The notes beneath the pieces were generated by a model. The model searched no databases. It saw nothing but the letters and a program-made list of their open reading frames with translations, and was not told the origin of the DNA. Source: a virus. From it: a stretch of 45,761 nucleotides of DNA. A program made the position numbers and the translations under genes. Location of the stretch: positions 1 through 45,761 of the IMG/VR virus record IMGVR_UViG_3300021347_000006. One strand, 5' to 3'. Positions 7,733 to 16,046 of this stretch are shown one piece after another; the first letter of the stretch is position 1, and every line of letters begins with the position of its first letter.

Positions 7733-8484
7733 TACGCTACCTCCTTAACTTGGCTAATAAATTTTGCTTTAGTTGGTCTTTTGAAAAAGTAGAATGTACC
7801 ATCAAAGTCTTTTGGCTTTTCTATCTTTGCATCAAACTGTATTACATCACCAATGTTAACTGGCTGATCTTTCATACTAGGAACTGAGCCAAAAACTTTT
7901 TGACCAGTCTCAAGAAGAAAGATACCTTTAAGCACACAACCCCAATCACTGTAATACTCTTTCTCATGAACAAGCTCGCCAGTGATAGTAACTCTGTTTT
8001 CTGTATCTAGTTCAGCAACATTAGCCAATTTTTGTAAGTCATCAAACTTTCTGCATGATCTAGCCATGAAGCTTGCCCAACATACAGTGGCAAAGTTTAA
8101 GTCTCTTTGTGCATTTCTCTTTGCTCTTTCAGCATCAACCTTCGCCCAAAAATCTTTCTTAGCTTGTTTTTCTGCTTTCTCTTGAGCAATTGTTTCTTTG
8201 TCTCTTTGCACAATTTCGTTAAGCTCTCTTCTGTCTGTAATTACAAGCTTAAGGTCTTTGTCGTTAAAAGAGTTGTAGTTAGCAACATAGTCTTTGGCTT
8301 TAGCCACAGCTTGATCATAGTCAGTAGACAATGTTTTAACAAAACGATCACTACGACTATAAGTAGATGCTTGATAAGGCTGAGAAACACTAGCCTCCTC
8401 AAACTTTCTCAAAGTAAAAAAATTATTACCTCTACCAGTAGAAAGGTAAAAATATTTGTTTGTAAAAACTTTAGTACCTGTCAT
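7732..8484 (-). CDS. hypothetical early protein, 250 aa
   Basis: No family is recognised. The N-terminal third is polar and aromatic, and a charged helical stretch (about residues 90-140, rich in E/K/Q/A) suggests a coiled coil. The C-terminal third has alternating beta-like segments with GDVIQFDAKIEK, which could be a small OB-like domain. I start it at 8484 (MTGTKVF), preceded by GGAG at 7 bases, rather than at 8511. It has its own predicted promoter with two AAGTGTT boxes and faces the ribbon-helix-helix-like gene divergently. Confidence 0.7.
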   Translation of the reverse strand: MTGTKVFTNKYFYLSTGRGNNFFTLRKFEEASVSQPYQASTYSRSDRFVKTLSTDYDQAVAKAKDYVANYNSFNDKDLKLVITDRRELNEIVQRDKETIAQEKAEKQAKKDFWAKVDAERAKRNAQRDLNFATVCWASFMARSCRKFDDLQKLANVAELDTENRVTITGELVHEKEYYSDWGCVLKGIFLLETGQKVFGSVPSMKDQPVNIGDVIQFDAKIEKPKDFDGTFYFFKRPTKAKFISQVKEVA

Positions 8485-8524
8485 ATCTTTTCTCCAATGT
8501 GTAAGAATCATTTCCTACACACTT

Positions 8525-8567
8525 ATAATAACAAATGAAAACATAATTACAACACTTTTCAACACTT
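8525..8567 (-). promoter_or_regulatory. promoter with tandem AAGTGTT boxes
   Basis: The minus strand reads TTGTAA (8552-8547), a 16-base spacer and TATTAT (8530-8525). AAGTGTT overlaps the -35 and a second copy lies exactly 10 bases upstream (plus-strand AACACTT at 8551-8557 and 8561-8567). The design matches the promoter before the 99-aa gene. It would drive the 250-aa gene. Confidence 0.6.
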
Positions 8568-8594
8568 TTATTGATGTTTTTTTATATGCTAATA

Positions 8595-8627
8595 AAGTGT
8601 TAATATTGTGTTCAAATGTATTATAAT
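8595..8627 (+). promoter_or_regulatory. promoter with AAGTGTT box
   Basis: On the plus strand there is AAGTGTT (8595-8601) overlapping a TTAATA -35 (8600-8605), a 16-base spacer and a perfect TATAAT -10 (8622-8627). A related TTGTGTT lies 11 bases downstream of the box, inside the spacer. It would drive the two tandem ribbon-helix-helix-like genes, allowing autoregulation. Confidence 0.6.
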
Positions 8628-8666
8628 CAGTTACAATTCAGTTTTAAGTACATAAAGGAGATTGAT

Positions 8667-8837
8667 ATGGGTGACTACAACAAGGGCTACAGAACCTTGA
8701 CAGTCGATCTAGCAACCTACGAGTTATTGCAAGAGATTTGTTCTTTAGAAAGAAGAAAGAAGATTGATCAAATCCGTTTAATGGTGGAGACCAATCACAA
8801 AAAAGTAATGCAACAGCAAGAGGGGGAAGCTGTATAA
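8667..8837 (+). CDS. ribbon-helix-helix-like protein, 56 aa
   Basis: The small protein has the order beta strand (YRTLTVDL), helix (ATYELLQEICSLE) and basic helix (IDQIRLMVETNHKK), which fits ribbon-helix-helix DNA-binding proteins of the CopG/Arc class. The start at 8667 is preceded by AAGGAG; an upstream in-frame codon at 8616 would fall within the promoter. The gene lies beside promoters with repeated AAGTGTT boxes, so a role as early-gene repressor is a reasonable inference. No toxin partner is present, so a toxin-antitoxin role looks unlikely. Confidence 0.55.
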   Translation: MGDYNKGYRTLTVDLATYELLQEICSLERRKKIDQIRLMVETNHKKVMQQQEGEAV

Positions 8838-8850
8838 CTAGGAGACAATT

Positions 8851-9090
8851 ATGTTAGCAGGACATTTTCCTAAAGATATTGTCAAACAAATAAAAGGCTC
8901 ACAAAGAGTTGAACAGGACATTACCCCTATAGCCATAGATAAGCATTTGTCTGATCAATTGTTTGCACTTGCCAGTGCGAAGAATAAATGTCCAAGAAAG
9001 ATGGCTGAGTATTTTATAAATCTAGGAGTGCAAACTTCTAAGTTTTATGGGAATACAATGAATGTTCAGTTTGATGTAGATCAGCTTTAA
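8851..9090 (+). CDS. ribbon-helix-helix-like protein, 79 aa
   Basis: The central part reads as a strand (DITPIAID) followed by two helices (KHLSDQLFALASAKN and RKMAEYFINLG), again compatible with a ribbon-helix-helix fold. It starts 13 bases after the previous gene's stop, with an AGGAGA ribosome site, so the two are co-transcribed. The C-terminal 20 residues are polar. It may form a heterodimer with, or be a diverged copy of, the previous protein. Its end converges with the late operon one base away, with no clear terminator between. Confidence 0.5.
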   Translation: MLAGHFPKDIVKQIKGSQRVEQDITPIAIDKHLSDQLFALASAKNKCPRKMAEYFINLGVQTSKFYGNTMNVQFDVDQL

Positions 9091-9091
9091 T

Positions 9092-11338
9092 CTAAGCTAA
9101 AGAGCCAATCCCCGAAGAACCCATAGCTAGGCGTTCAGCCAACTCTCGGTCTTTTGGATTAGGTAAGATCGTTTCAGATAACATATCCTGTGGTCTAACA
9201 GCAGTAGCAGGTGGAACCAGTGGGATGTTTGATGGTTGGAAACTTTGTAGTGCTGAGTCTAGTTGTGAGCTAAGGTTGTCTCTTCTCTCCACCTCTCTTT
9301 CAAAAGCCTGACCTTCGTATGGCTGTTCTTGTGGCTCAGTCACACCTTCCACAGCTTCTGCACCACCTCTTGTCATTGTTTGCTTGATACCATACTCAAG
9401 TGGAGCAAAGTAATCATAAGCTTTGTTTATAGTATTTACAGCATCAGGATCAAATAAAGCATCAGTCAATGCACGGTAGTATGTATCAGCCTGTGTCATT
9501 GCTATTCTTTTCATAACATCATCACCAAAAGTACCTGTAACCAATCTGCCCGGTAACCTTATGGCAGAAAGCAATAGACCTAAAGACTTAGAACCAATCC
9601 CCTGTGCCTCATCAACTAGTTCTTTTTCCATTATCATTAACGGTTTTGTTGGGGAGCCTGATTTGGCGACTGAAAATGATTTGTTCATAATATCCACAAG
9701 CTTGTAAAAGTTATCAAACTCTTCAGGCTCCAATATTTCCTCCATCATTTTCTTGGTGTTGCCTTGCAAGAAATAGTTTTTGAATTGTGGCAAACCTTTT
9801 TCTAATAAAGCTTCTTTAGTAACTTTATCCAACTGTTGTAATAGAAATTCTTTTTTTACATCTTGAAAAACCACAGGGTCGACTGCTTGTAATATTCTTT
9901 TAGAGTTTCTTAAAGATTGAGCAGAAACATTTGGATTAAAGAATGTTTGCAAGGCTTTTGCAGATTGCTCATCTCTTATAAGTTTCGACATTCTGCCAAT
10001 TGCACTCTTTTCTACCAGTTGCAATGGTCCTCTCGATGGGTCATATACTCTTCTTGCAAGATTGTATAATGGAGTTGCTTCATCCATCAAAGCAGTCATA
10101 TCATCTTTAAGATTAATAATAACTTTTTGTGCGTATCCACCTGTATTGGTAATCAGATCATTAATTGATCCTGCTCGTCTACCATGTATAGCCATAAGGT
10201 CAGTTATAACCTCACCGTTTGCATCAAATAATAAATCTTTAAACTTAGTAATAGCCTCTACTTCATTAGGGTCTAGCTTTGGATCAGCAAGTTTTGCGTT
10301 TATTTTTTCTATAATTTCATTTGTGTTTATTTGAAATGGCTCGTCAGAATTTTTAATTGTGTCGTAAATTTTACCTGCACGCACCTTTCTTCTTTTGGCT
10401 AGCTCGTCTATAGCTTTTTTAGACGCTTCTTGAACCCTTCTTCCTATATCACCGCCTTTACCTGATCCGATTTCAGATGCAAAAACTTCAATAGCTTCTC
10501 TTACTTGACTGGCTCTTGAGTTGTAAAAATTATATATTTTGTCAGACTCAGGCTGTCTTGTAAGAAAGTATTGTATGTTTTGAGCTTTAGTTGCCAACAC
10601 ATCTGCCTCAGCAGGAGTTAAATCAATGCCCAGTTTTTTTGCTTCGGCTATGGTGTCAGCTTGATTTAATCGCAAATTCATAATTTTTTGCAAAGCATCT
10701 TTTCTACCAACAAATTTATTAAATACTTGCCTTGTCTTGCCAACACCAAAAGGTATGGCTGAAAAGCCACTTGAAATTAAAAGGTCTTTGCCTGCGGCTA
10801 CTAATTCTTCAGGAGGCATGTTGTAAAATTGATCTATCATCAACTCTCTACCACCCCTAGCCACACCACCGACAACCACATTGCCTGCAAAGCCACCCAT
10901 TGCGGTGTTGCCCAAAACTATGCCAAGTTGTGCCAATGGATGTTTAGCAGGAGATGTAACTGCTTGTGTTAAGCCTCTTTGAAATCCTCTTTTTGCCCCC
11001 TCTATACCACCGACAACATCAGCCATAAATGTGGTCGCAGGAACTAAATTTGGTTTTACATATTCACCAAACACCCCAACATCAGTTGGCGAAACAAATT
11101 CTTTTTCTAAAGTGCCGTCATCGTTTCTGTAGACTAACTCACCGTCTTTAAACTGATATCGATACGATGCCAATGGGTCATCAGGAAATCTTAAAGATGC
11201 TAAGTAATCAATCTTTGCATCATCGTCAAAGAACATGTTGGCTCTTGTTTTCTTTGTTACATACTCAGTTTCTAGGTCTTGTTGTTTGTTGGCTAAATTT
11301 CTTAGGCTTTCTATCTCTGCATCATATTTATCAGACAT
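9092..11338 (-). CDS. large internal virion protein
   Basis: Not assigned to a named family. This 748-aa protein has a charged N-terminus, a glycine/alanine-rich, partly hydrophobic region at about residues 100-200 (GIVLGNTAMGGFAGNVVVGG), then a long helical region rich in K, E and L. Size, composition and its place as the last of four large genes after the tail-hub gene suit proteins carried inside podovirus heads and ejected with the DNA, like P22 gp7/gp16/gp20 or T7 gp14-gp16. That role is inferred from position. Confidence 0.6.
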   Translation of the reverse strand: MSDKYDAEIESLRNLANKQQDLETEYVTKKTRANMFFDDDAKIDYLASLRFPDDPLASYRYQFKDGELVYRNDDGTLEKEFVSPTDVGVFGEYVKPNLVPATTFMADVVGGIEGAKRGFQRGLTQAVTSPAKHPLAQLGIVLGNTAMGGFAGNVVVGGVARGGRELMIDQFYNMPPEELVAAGKDLLISSGFSAIPFGVGKTRQVFNKFVGRKDALQKIMNLRLNQADTIAEAKKLGIDLTPAEADVLATKAQNIQYFLTRQPESDKIYNFYNSRASQVREAIEVFASEIGSGKGGDIGRRVQEASKKAIDELAKRRKVRAGKIYDTIKNSDEPFQINTNEIIEKINAKLADPKLDPNEVEAITKFKDLLFDANGEVITDLMAIHGRRAGSINDLITNTGGYAQKVIINLKDDMTALMDEATPLYNLARRVYDPSRGPLQLVEKSAIGRMSKLIRDEQSAKALQTFFNPNVSAQSLRNSKRILQAVDPVVFQDVKKEFLLQQLDKVTKEALLEKGLPQFKNYFLQGNTKKMMEEILEPEEFDNFYKLVDIMNKSFSVAKSGSPTKPLMIMEKELVDEAQGIGSKSLGLLLSAIRLPGRLVTGTFGDDVMKRIAMTQADTYYRALTDALFDPDAVNTINKAYDYFAPLEYGIKQTMTRGGAEAVEGVTEPQEQPYEGQAFEREVERRDNLSSQLDSALQSFQPSNIPLVPPATAVRPQDMLSETILPNPKDRELAERLAMGSSGIGSLA

Positions 11339-11340
11339 AA

Positions 11341-12720
11341 TTATGTACCTAAAATGTTTTGTATTTCTCTAATTTTTTGTGCTTTTTGCGTTGCACTTAA
11401 AGTGTCATCATTCTCAATGTCTTCAATTATTTTTGAAGCTCTGTCATTAAGCTGATTATTGACAGCCCGTTGTGCAGTTACACTTGTATAGCCTTTGTTT
11501 ACTTCGCTGTAGTTTTTGTCATCTTTGATGGACTCTAAATCTGCAAACTCTTGTTTGTCAAAAAGAGGGTTTGCATCTCTAAACTCTGATTTGAATGACG
11601 CTAAAGCCCCTTGTATCTCAGCAATTGATGCATTTGCTTTTGCTAACTCTATAGATTTTTGGTTCCACTGTTCGTTAAATTTTTCTGATCTTTCTGCAAT
11701 CCTATCTAGGTAAGTTAACATCTTCATAAAACCATCGTAGGTTGCACCCAATGTAGGTGATGCTCTTAAGAACATGTCCATTTCTCTGTTTGAAATAGCA
11801 CCTTTAGTCTTACCAACCAAAGCCATAGCAAAACTTGTACCAAGCTGTCCTAGCAATTGTTGATCAGATAGCTTGCTTATATCAATAATATTACCAAAAC
11901 CCAAATCAACCAAAGCAGTTCTTATAGGTGCGGTAAATTGTTCTACAGGACCAAAACCATCAGGACCTAACTGCTCTGCAACTGATCTAGCATATATAAT
12001 TTGATCTCTCACCCCAGTAGCTCCATCAGCCTCAACTTGCCAAGTTTGTTCTGTTTTGGCTATATTTTTTGCTCTTTCTTTATCAAGATCACTGGCGTTA
12101 CCCATGTCAATGTTAGTCACGCTTTGTGGTGATTTAATTTCTACACCACCACTTGCAAGTATCGTACTTACCTGTGGATCATTGTGATAAAAAGTTTGTT
12201 CTATTTTTTCACCTGATTCGTCTTGATATTGCAATGTTACTCTTGGTATTTCTTTGTTAGCCAAATCAATTAATTTTAACGAGTAGTCATTTAAAAACTT
12301 TTTCGCTGATTGTTCGTCTTGTGATGCCATTTCTATAGCTTTCATTGCTACGGCTTGTTTTTCTTTTCTTTTAGATTCTCTGCGTTTTTTTATTTCTTCA
12401 CTCAGGTCTTGAAATCCCATTCCCAACCCACGACCCACAGACGGAAATTTTTCTGCTTGTTGTGCCAAAAGCCCTCTACCAAGCATTGATGCTACATCGT
12501 ATCCGCTTACTGGGGGTTGTTGGTTTATAAATGGCGAAAGCCTATCTTCATACTTTTCAACGCTAGCATCAAAATCAAAAGTTTTTGGGGTCATAAGACT
12601 AGCTAGTGCGTCTAAACCAGTAGAAGTTGTTTCTGTTGCGTCAGGCACATCAGTCAAATCTACAGCACCTCCCGGTGCATAACCCATTAACGATGACAAA
12701 CCTGTTCTGCTCATTGGCAT
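11341..12720 (-). CDS. internal virion protein with SNREM motif
   Basis: The 459-aa protein is helical, with a basic stretch at about 110-125 (KKRRESKRKEK). Residues 308-323 contain AISNREMDMFLRASPT and residues 271-277 LVDLGFG. Both motifs recur in the 653-aa protein two genes upstream in the operon, so the two share modules. It overlaps the preceding gene by one base (TAATG). Function is inferred from its place among large virion proteins; no enzyme motif is visible. Confidence 0.6.
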   Translation of the reverse strand: MPMSRTGLSSLMGYAPGGAVDLTDVPDATETTSTGLDALASLMTPKTFDFDASVEKYEDRLSPFINQQPPVSGYDVASMLGRGLLAQQAEKFPSVGRGLGMGFQDLSEEIKKRRESKRKEKQAVAMKAIEMASQDEQSAKKFLNDYSLKLIDLANKEIPRVTLQYQDESGEKIEQTFYHNDPQVSTILASGGVEIKSPQSVTNIDMGNASDLDKERAKNIAKTEQTWQVEADGATGVRDQIIYARSVAEQLGPDGFGPVEQFTAPIRTALVDLGFGNIIDISKLSDQQLLGQLGTSFAMALVGKTKGAISNREMDMFLRASPTLGATYDGFMKMLTYLDRIAERSEKFNEQWNQKSIELAKANASIAEIQGALASFKSEFRDANPLFDKQEFADLESIKDDKNYSEVNKGYTSVTAQRAVNNQLNDRASKIIEDIENDDTLSATQKAQKIREIQNILGT

Positions 12721-13775
12721 TATCCGTATGTTCTATATTGTGGTGGATTCATAAAGCTACCCAAACCACCAAGTGCTGATAATCCAACTCCTAAGCCTGT
12801 TTGCAAGGCTGATGGTTGAACTCCATAAGTTGTACCAATCTGACTGAATCCCGCAGGGACACTTTGTACAAATGGTAACAATGATTGCATTTGTTGTAAT
12901 GGTGCTTGTTGTTGCATTAATGCATTTTGTCTTGATGCATCTAATCGTGCTTGTTGTAACCCTTGTGTCATTTGACCCAAACCTAGTTGTCTTTGTATGT
13001 CAGCTTGAGCGGCTTGTTGTGCCTGCCCACCAAGACCTGAGTAAGCTTGACCCAAACCAAACTGACCTGCTTGTCTTGCACCTGCCAAAGAACCAAGTCC
13101 TGAAGCAAGCTGTTGTTGAGCTTGTTGTTGCCTACCAAATTCACCCATGGCTGTTTGTTGTGCTTGTTGAAAGCCTTGGCTTCTAAGTCCGCCTAAAGCC
13201 TCTCCCAAGCCTCTACCGAGAGCTTCAGTGCGTTCTTCTGCACCTAATCTAGCTCTTGATCCAAAGGCAGATTCACCGCCTCTAGCGATGTCAGAAGCTC
13301 TAGCTGATATGTCAGCCATGGCTCCTCTTTCAAGTATATCTTTGCGTACTTGGTCAATAACCTCTTCTTGGTATGGGTCCATGAACTGTTGGTATGAACT
13401 AGGATCGTACTCAGCACCTGCGTATTCTCTTAACGCTTGCTCAGACTCACCTAAACCACCGAATAAACTTTCAATGCCTGTACCAAATGCTTGTTCAGCC
13501 TTCTGCATGTAAGGCTCTTGAACGCCAATTTTTTCTCTTGATAAGCCAATGGCTTTTAATTGTTCAGGAGATAGTCCTGCAATCTTTTGCGGTACGACAA
13601 CAGGTCTGCCCTGTTCATCATAAAATGTGCGTTCAGCAGCTCTAAATGCTTGTTGCATAAAGCCCGGTGAGTAGCTAGAAGTACCCGGTATACCTGATCC
13701 AAAGAATAATTCTCTAGTGGTTGGGTCTAGGGTTCTAAACTGTTGTTGAATATCTGTTGCGATTGGTTCTGCCAT
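12720..13775 (-). CDS. Q/A/G-rich virion protein
   Basis: The 351-aa protein is strongly biased towards Gln, Ala and Gly. A highly repetitive Q/A-rich helical region at about residues 190-300 (GRQQQAQQQLASG, QAQQAAQADIQRQ) is followed by a glycine-rich end. Such composition is common in ejection proteins and in proteins assembled in long helical arrays inside the virion. It is linked to both neighbours by 1-base overlaps, and no catalytic motif is seen. Confidence 0.6.
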   Translation of the reverse strand: MAEPIATDIQQQFRTLDPTTRELFFGSGIPGTSSYSPGFMQQAFRAAERTFYDEQGRPVVVPQKIAGLSPEQLKAIGLSREKIGVQEPYMQKAEQAFGTGIESLFGGLGESEQALREYAGAEYDPSSYQQFMDPYQEEVIDQVRKDILERGAMADISARASDIARGGESAFGSRARLGAEERTEALGRGLGEALGGLRSQGFQQAQQTAMGEFGRQQQAQQQLASGLGSLAGARQAGQFGLGQAYSGLGGQAQQAAQADIQRQLGLGQMTQGLQQARLDASRQNALMQQQAPLQQMQSLLPFVQSVPAGFSQIGTTYGVQPSALQTGLGVGLSALGGLGSFMNPPQYRTYG

Positions 13776-15736
13776 TATGCCATGTTCCCAAAATGTTCCA
13801 TTAGTTTATACATAACTTTAGTGCCTGACTCTCTTGTTGGCTCTCCGTTTGGAGTTAAAGTTAGTATGCCATTGTTATTGTTAACATCAAAAGAACCTGC
13901 TCCTCTTACAGCTTTGGCAGTCATTACAAACTCACCGTCTGAAAGCATTGCAGGAATATCGTCTGATGTCTCAGTGCCTGCCCCATTGATTTGTCCATCT
14001 CTTACAGGAAACTCTTCTACATTGATAGCAACATCCATGTCGCCACCTTCTGCCATAGCTACAACACCACCATCAGCAAAAGCCATAATGCCACCGTATC
14101 TTGCGTTTCTTGGCTTGCCACCGCTTAATGCAGGCATGCCTTCAGGAGTTAAACCAAACTCTACACGAGATGGCATTTCTGCTCCTGTTCTACGAGCTAT
14201 CTCTGCTTCTATGTTATATCTACCAAGTGGGTCCATTTGTGTAAGTGGAGTTAAAGGTACACCTTTTTGATCTTTAGCTTCTTCATAAGCCAACTTACCA
14301 ATTAAGCCTGCAAGCCCCGCAATACCTAATTTGCCCATCATGCCAAGACCGCCTTGATCGTCTTTAGCAAAAAGACTGCTACTAGAAGGGTCTGTTTGTC
14401 CTTTTAAAGTGTCTTCTATGCCTTTTATGAAAGAGGGGGTTTTAGCTCCGCCAATAAAACTGCCTCCTTGTAATCTTTTTATTTCTTCATCTGATACAGG
14501 CATGCCCGTTTTAGTGTTTATGTATCCTTGATTAACTGGGTCGTACTGTATTTCTTCAGGCAAAGGTTGCTGTCCACCACCAAATAAACCACTAATGCCA
14601 CTTTTAACCTTACCAAAAAAATCGCCAACCTTACCAAAACGACCTATGCCATCAGCACCACCGCCTGTAAACAAACTTCCACCTTTTGATGTAGCTGTAC
14701 CCGGCGTACCGCCAAATAGTTTGCTCCCACCATAACTTAAAGCCCCACCTAATAAAGCGTCTTTGGTAGATAAGCCTGCAGCTTTTCCTGATGCAGCTGT
14801 TATAGCTGCTTTTGCCAAGGGTCCAACACCAGGTATAAAAGGTGCTGCTACTGAAACAATCGGTGCTAATTTTTTAGTAACCTTTTTTCTAGCTCTGTTT
14901 AATTTTGATAATGCTTTTTTAATAAAAAATTCTTGCAAACCAGTTTCAGGATTAATTGATGCTATGCCACCCAATTCTCCAGTAGTGTCAACAATTCTTG
15001 ATCTTGGATCAACGCCCATGTTTAACATTGTGTCTTCTAGTTCGTTAATGATAATTGGATTGGCTTCTAAAACTTCAGGTGGTACAACAACATCTCCCTC
15101 TGCGAGATGTCCAACTGTTGTATCTTCGTTTCTTCCTGCGGACATCAAACCCATAATACCTGCATCAGCATCAGACATCGCACCTTTGGGTGCTAGGTTA
15201 TTTACTTCCATCAAGAATGAATCTATGTCCATTCCTCTGCCCATTTCATTAATAATTTGTTGTTGTGCTTGACGAGAGATTTCTGAGTCGGATGGATTGC
15301 TCAATATAACATTGACCTGATCGCCAAAACCTAAATCAACCAATGGTTGCATTGGGTTGGAGGGCATAGCATTCATTGCTATTTCTTTGTCTGTGTCAGA
15401 CATTAGTCTTCCTGATGATCTTAGGTTTTGTTTAATGTCTCTTAAAGTTGTAAGCAATGTAATTGGGTCGTTTGCTTGTGACAACATATCTTGCTCTTTA
15501 TTTGTCAAAACTCCTGCCAAAGATTGAATTTCTTTAAAAGCTTGCTCTAGTCTTTTTTGATCAAGCGTGCTGACACTGGGAGCAAGAGAGTTTGTGGGCA
15601 TAGCACTTCTAAAAATTTCCATTTCTCTGTTTGAGATAGGACCTATTGTTTTATTAACCATGTCCATAACCATTTCAGTCTCTGTAGGTCTAATATCTTG
15701 TGTGAGGTTTTGTATTCTTTCTTCTAATGTTGCCAT
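13775..15736 (-). CDS. large virion protein with internal repeats
   Basis: The 653-aa protein begins with three related segments at about residues 34-49, 77-92 and 112-128 (SNREMEIFRSAMP, TNKEQDMLSQAND, SDTDKEIAMNAMP). A VDLGFG motif shared with the 459-aa protein follows. The middle is glycine-rich, and the end carries GGIMAFADGGVVAMAEGG and DDIPAMLSDGEFVMTAKAV, a C-terminal pattern I associate with marine phage virion proteins. Position after the tail-hub genes suggests an internal or ejection protein. It is too short and not hydrophobic enough for a classical tape measure. Confidence 0.6.
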   Translation of the reverse strand: MATLEERIQNLTQDIRPTETEMVMDMVNKTIGPISNREMEIFRSAMPTNSLAPSVSTLDQKRLEQAFKEIQSLAGVLTNKEQDMLSQANDPITLLTTLRDIKQNLRSSGRLMSDTDKEIAMNAMPSNPMQPLVDLGFGDQVNVILSNPSDSEISRQAQQQIINEMGRGMDIDSFLMEVNNLAPKGAMSDADAGIMGLMSAGRNEDTTVGHLAEGDVVVPPEVLEANPIIINELEDTMLNMGVDPRSRIVDTTGELGGIASINPETGLQEFFIKKALSKLNRARKKVTKKLAPIVSVAAPFIPGVGPLAKAAITAASGKAAGLSTKDALLGGALSYGGSKLFGGTPGTATSKGGSLFTGGGADGIGRFGKVGDFFGKVKSGISGLFGGGQQPLPEEIQYDPVNQGYINTKTGMPVSDEEIKRLQGGSFIGGAKTPSFIKGIEDTLKGQTDPSSSSLFAKDDQGGLGMMGKLGIAGLAGLIGKLAYEEAKDQKGVPLTPLTQMDPLGRYNIEAEIARRTGAEMPSRVEFGLTPEGMPALSGGKPRNARYGGIMAFADGGVVAMAEGGDMDVAINVEEFPVRDGQINGAGTETSDDIPAMLSDGEFVMTAKAVRGAGSFDVNNNNGILTLTPNGEPTRESGTKVMYKLMEHFGNMA

Positions 15737-15737
15737 A

Positions 15738-16046
15738 TTAACTCGTTGTAACTGTTACGGAGCCTACTGCTCCTGTTCCACTCACGCCACTCAAATATGT
15801 TTGGTGACTATATAAATCACGAAAAGCATTCCCGTCATACGCTTGGTGAATCTCTAGTGTCGTATTAAACACTATATCACCTGCTATAAAGTTCAGTTCA
15901 CCTAATTCGGATTGGTTGAACTGCGGGGTTCGATTAGGGTCGAACTGTCCTAAGTTTAACTCAAGTATCCTGACTAATCTATTAAAAACGTCAGGTGTTA
16001 CTTCGTCTAAAGCCTGCGGTAACCTTGTCGGTAATAGCTTTGCCAT
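15738..16046 (-). CDS. small tail/virion protein, 102 aa
   Basis: Not recognised by name. It begins with a basic-proline segment (KLLPTRLPQALD) and ends in a Ser/Thr/Val-rich beta-like tail (GAVGSVTVTTS). It starts at the last base of the tail-hub gene and stops just before the 653-aa gene. This position suggests a minor tail component. Confidence 0.55.
   Translation of the reverse strand: MAKLLPTRLPQALDEVTPDVFNRLVRILELNLGQFDPNRTPQFNQSELGELNFIAGDIVFNTTLEIHQAYDGNAFRDLYSHQTYLSGVSGTGAVGSVTVTTS

Noticed and set aside
8667-9090. Toxin-antitoxin pair
   Set aside because: Both proteins look like small DNA-binding proteins and neither resembles a toxin; the spacing and order give no TA hallmark.
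9076-9107. Bidirectional terminator between the convergent early and late genes
   Set aside because: Only a weak AGCTT/AAGCT pairing without a T-run is present.
13743-14270. Plus-strand frame of 175 codons
   Set aside because: Antisense shadow of the glycine-rich 653-aa virion gene; its composition reflects the opposite strand.
13775-15736. Tail tape measure protein
   Set aside because: Length and hydrophobicity are too low and the neck is podovirus-like, so a long tail is not expected.
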